6,022 nucleotides of DNA. It comes from CBDVBZ01 sp965372355 (GTDB taxonomy: Bacteria; Krumholzibacteriota; Krumholzibacteriia; WVZY01). The notes under the pieces are model-generated. The model did no database searches and was not told the origin of the DNA. It was given only the letters and a program-made list of their open reading frames with translations. Positions within the stretch are counted from its first letter, which is position 1. Every line of letters starts with the position of its first letter. The stretch is taken from contig CBDVBZ010000176.1 in assembly GCA_965372355.1 (NCBI GenBank), forward strand, positions 1 to 6,022. The letters run 5' to 3'. Position numbers and translations under genes: made by a program. Positions 5,786 to 6,022 of this stretch are shown one piece after another.

Positions 5786-5869
5786 TTAGAAGTTCTTGGC
5801 AACAGCGACGAACACGACGGCGATCCGCCAACCGCGTGCCCAGGAGCTGTTCAGTAAGTTCTTCGCCAT
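5786..5869 (-). CDS. Possible 27-residue small ORF in the leader of the lipoprotein unit
   Basis: ATG 5869 is preceded by AGGA with a 6-nt spacer and runs to TAA at 5788-5786, 29 nt before the lipoprotein start. The predicted peptide begins MAKNLLNSSWARGW and then has a hydrophobic run (RIAVVFVAVA) ending AKNF. The third codon positions are mostly G or C, as expected for coding sequence here. An overlapping 64-codon frame uses rarer codons (CTA, ATA, AGG). The segments encoding AKNL and AKNF form an imperfect 11-nt direct repeat 66 nt apart. It could be a regulatory leader peptide, a small membrane peptide or chance. I know of no family. Confidence 0.33.
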   Translation of the reverse strand: MAKNLLNSSWARGWRIAVVFVAVAKNF

Positions 5870-5930
5870 CTATATTCCTACAGTCTTTGTGATCTAGAAG
5901 GACTAGTATTGGTGATGATGCGGGCGCGGG

Positions 5931-5958
5931 GGGCGGCACCCCCGGCCCCGTGCCGCCC
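5931..5958. repeat. Perfect 9-bp GC-rich inverted repeat upstream of the lipoprotein unit
   Basis: GGGCGGCAC (5931-5939) and GTGCCGCCC (5950-5958) are exact reverse complements around a 10-nt loop, CCCCGGCCCC. The flanks ATGATG (5915-5920) and CATCAT (5958-5963) could add an outer stem, with a 10-nt bulge on one side. There is no T-run on either strand, so it does not look like a classical terminator. It begins a few nt after a TAA (5965-5963) that could end an upstream minus-strand gene. It could be a U-less terminator, an mRNA leader structure or a protein-binding site. Confidence 0.5.
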
Positions 5959-5962
5959 ATCA

Positions 5963-6022
5963 TTACAGGATAGGGGCAACTGGTTTTCCCGCAATCGCTG
6001 ACGATCGTGGGCCCCAGCTAGT
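5963..6022 (-). other. Right-edge stretch, possibly the 3' end of an upstream gene
   Basis: Between 5870 and the right edge no convincing gene is visible. One minus-strand frame is open from the edge to TAA at 5965-5963 (19 codons, ending GKPVAPIL). The adjacent inverted repeat would fit the 3' region of an upstream gene, but the stretch is too short to judge coding. It competes with the weak promoter call in the same bases. Confidence 0.18.
5967..5994 (-). promoter_or_regulatory. Weak candidate promoter for the lipoprotein unit
   Basis: TTGCGG (5994-5989) and TATCCT (5972-5967) are spaced by 16 nt on the minus strand. Transcription from here would place the inverted repeat at 5931-5958 near the 5' end of the mRNA. 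The -35 match is only 3 of 6, so this is a positional guess. Confidence 0.18.

Noticed and set aside
5769..5963. 64-codon minus-strand frame upstream of the lipoprotein
   Set aside because: It starts inside the inverted repeat, uses codons unlike the neighbours (CTA, ATA, AGG), gives a low-complexity proline-rich start and ends in the lipoprotein ribosome binding site. The overlapping 27-codon frame is more credible.
1..6022. CRISPR arrays, tRNA/rRNA genes, insertion sequences, toxin-antitoxin or defence genes
   Set aside because: No regularly spaced repeats, cloverleaf or rRNA-like segments, transposase motifs or terminal inverted repeats were seen. All supported genes are envelope proteins.

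Overview
All supported genes in this window lie on the minus strand, so the transcriptional order runs from the right edge (6022) to the left edge (1). The DNA is moderately GC-rich. Most genes have strong GGAGG-type ribosome binding sites. Every product of reasonable size has a signal peptide, lipoprotein signal or membrane anchor, and one looks like an outer-membrane beta-barrel. This points to a Gram-negative bacterium. I cannot assign a lineage from sequence alone; related gene groupings are known to me from marine Gammaproteobacteria, Planctomycetes and Myxococcota-like bacteria.

Region A (6022-4813) is a small transcription unit. It holds a GC-rich leader with a perfect 9-bp inverted repeat (5931-5958), a possible 27-residue small ORF (5869-5786), a putative lipoprotein of 159 residues (5756-5277) and a 131-residue membrane-anchored helical protein (5250-4855). 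The last two align without gaps over about 48 residues and are probably diverged tandem paralogues. The unit closes with a two-tier hairpin (4849-4813), the best terminator candidate here.

Region B (4790-1) looks like a second operon. A candidate promoter (4790-4762) precedes a beta-barrel protein of the type databases label 'transporter' or 'neuromedin U' (4708-3845). Next come an inner-membrane-anchored parvulin-type peptidyl-prolyl isomerase (3776-2925), a membrane protein with a HupE/UreJ-type N-terminal domain (2932-1874, overlapping the isomerase by 8 nt) and a large secreted DUF3604 protein (from 1857, running off the left edge). The last three genes are tightly packed.

Taken together, region B reads as a cell-envelope locus: a periplasmic PHP-like putative metallohydrolase of unknown substrate (DUF3604), a periplasmic folding factor, an outer-membrane channel-like protein and an unusual two-helix membrane protein. 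The last carries the extracytoplasmic domain of HupE/UreJ-type metal permeases, but the histidine-bearing multi-helix transporter core is absent. In its place are two helices and a C-terminal NTF2-like domain with a HxxHxH cluster. Function is unproven. Metal handling or processing of an exported substrate are the most reasonable hypotheses.
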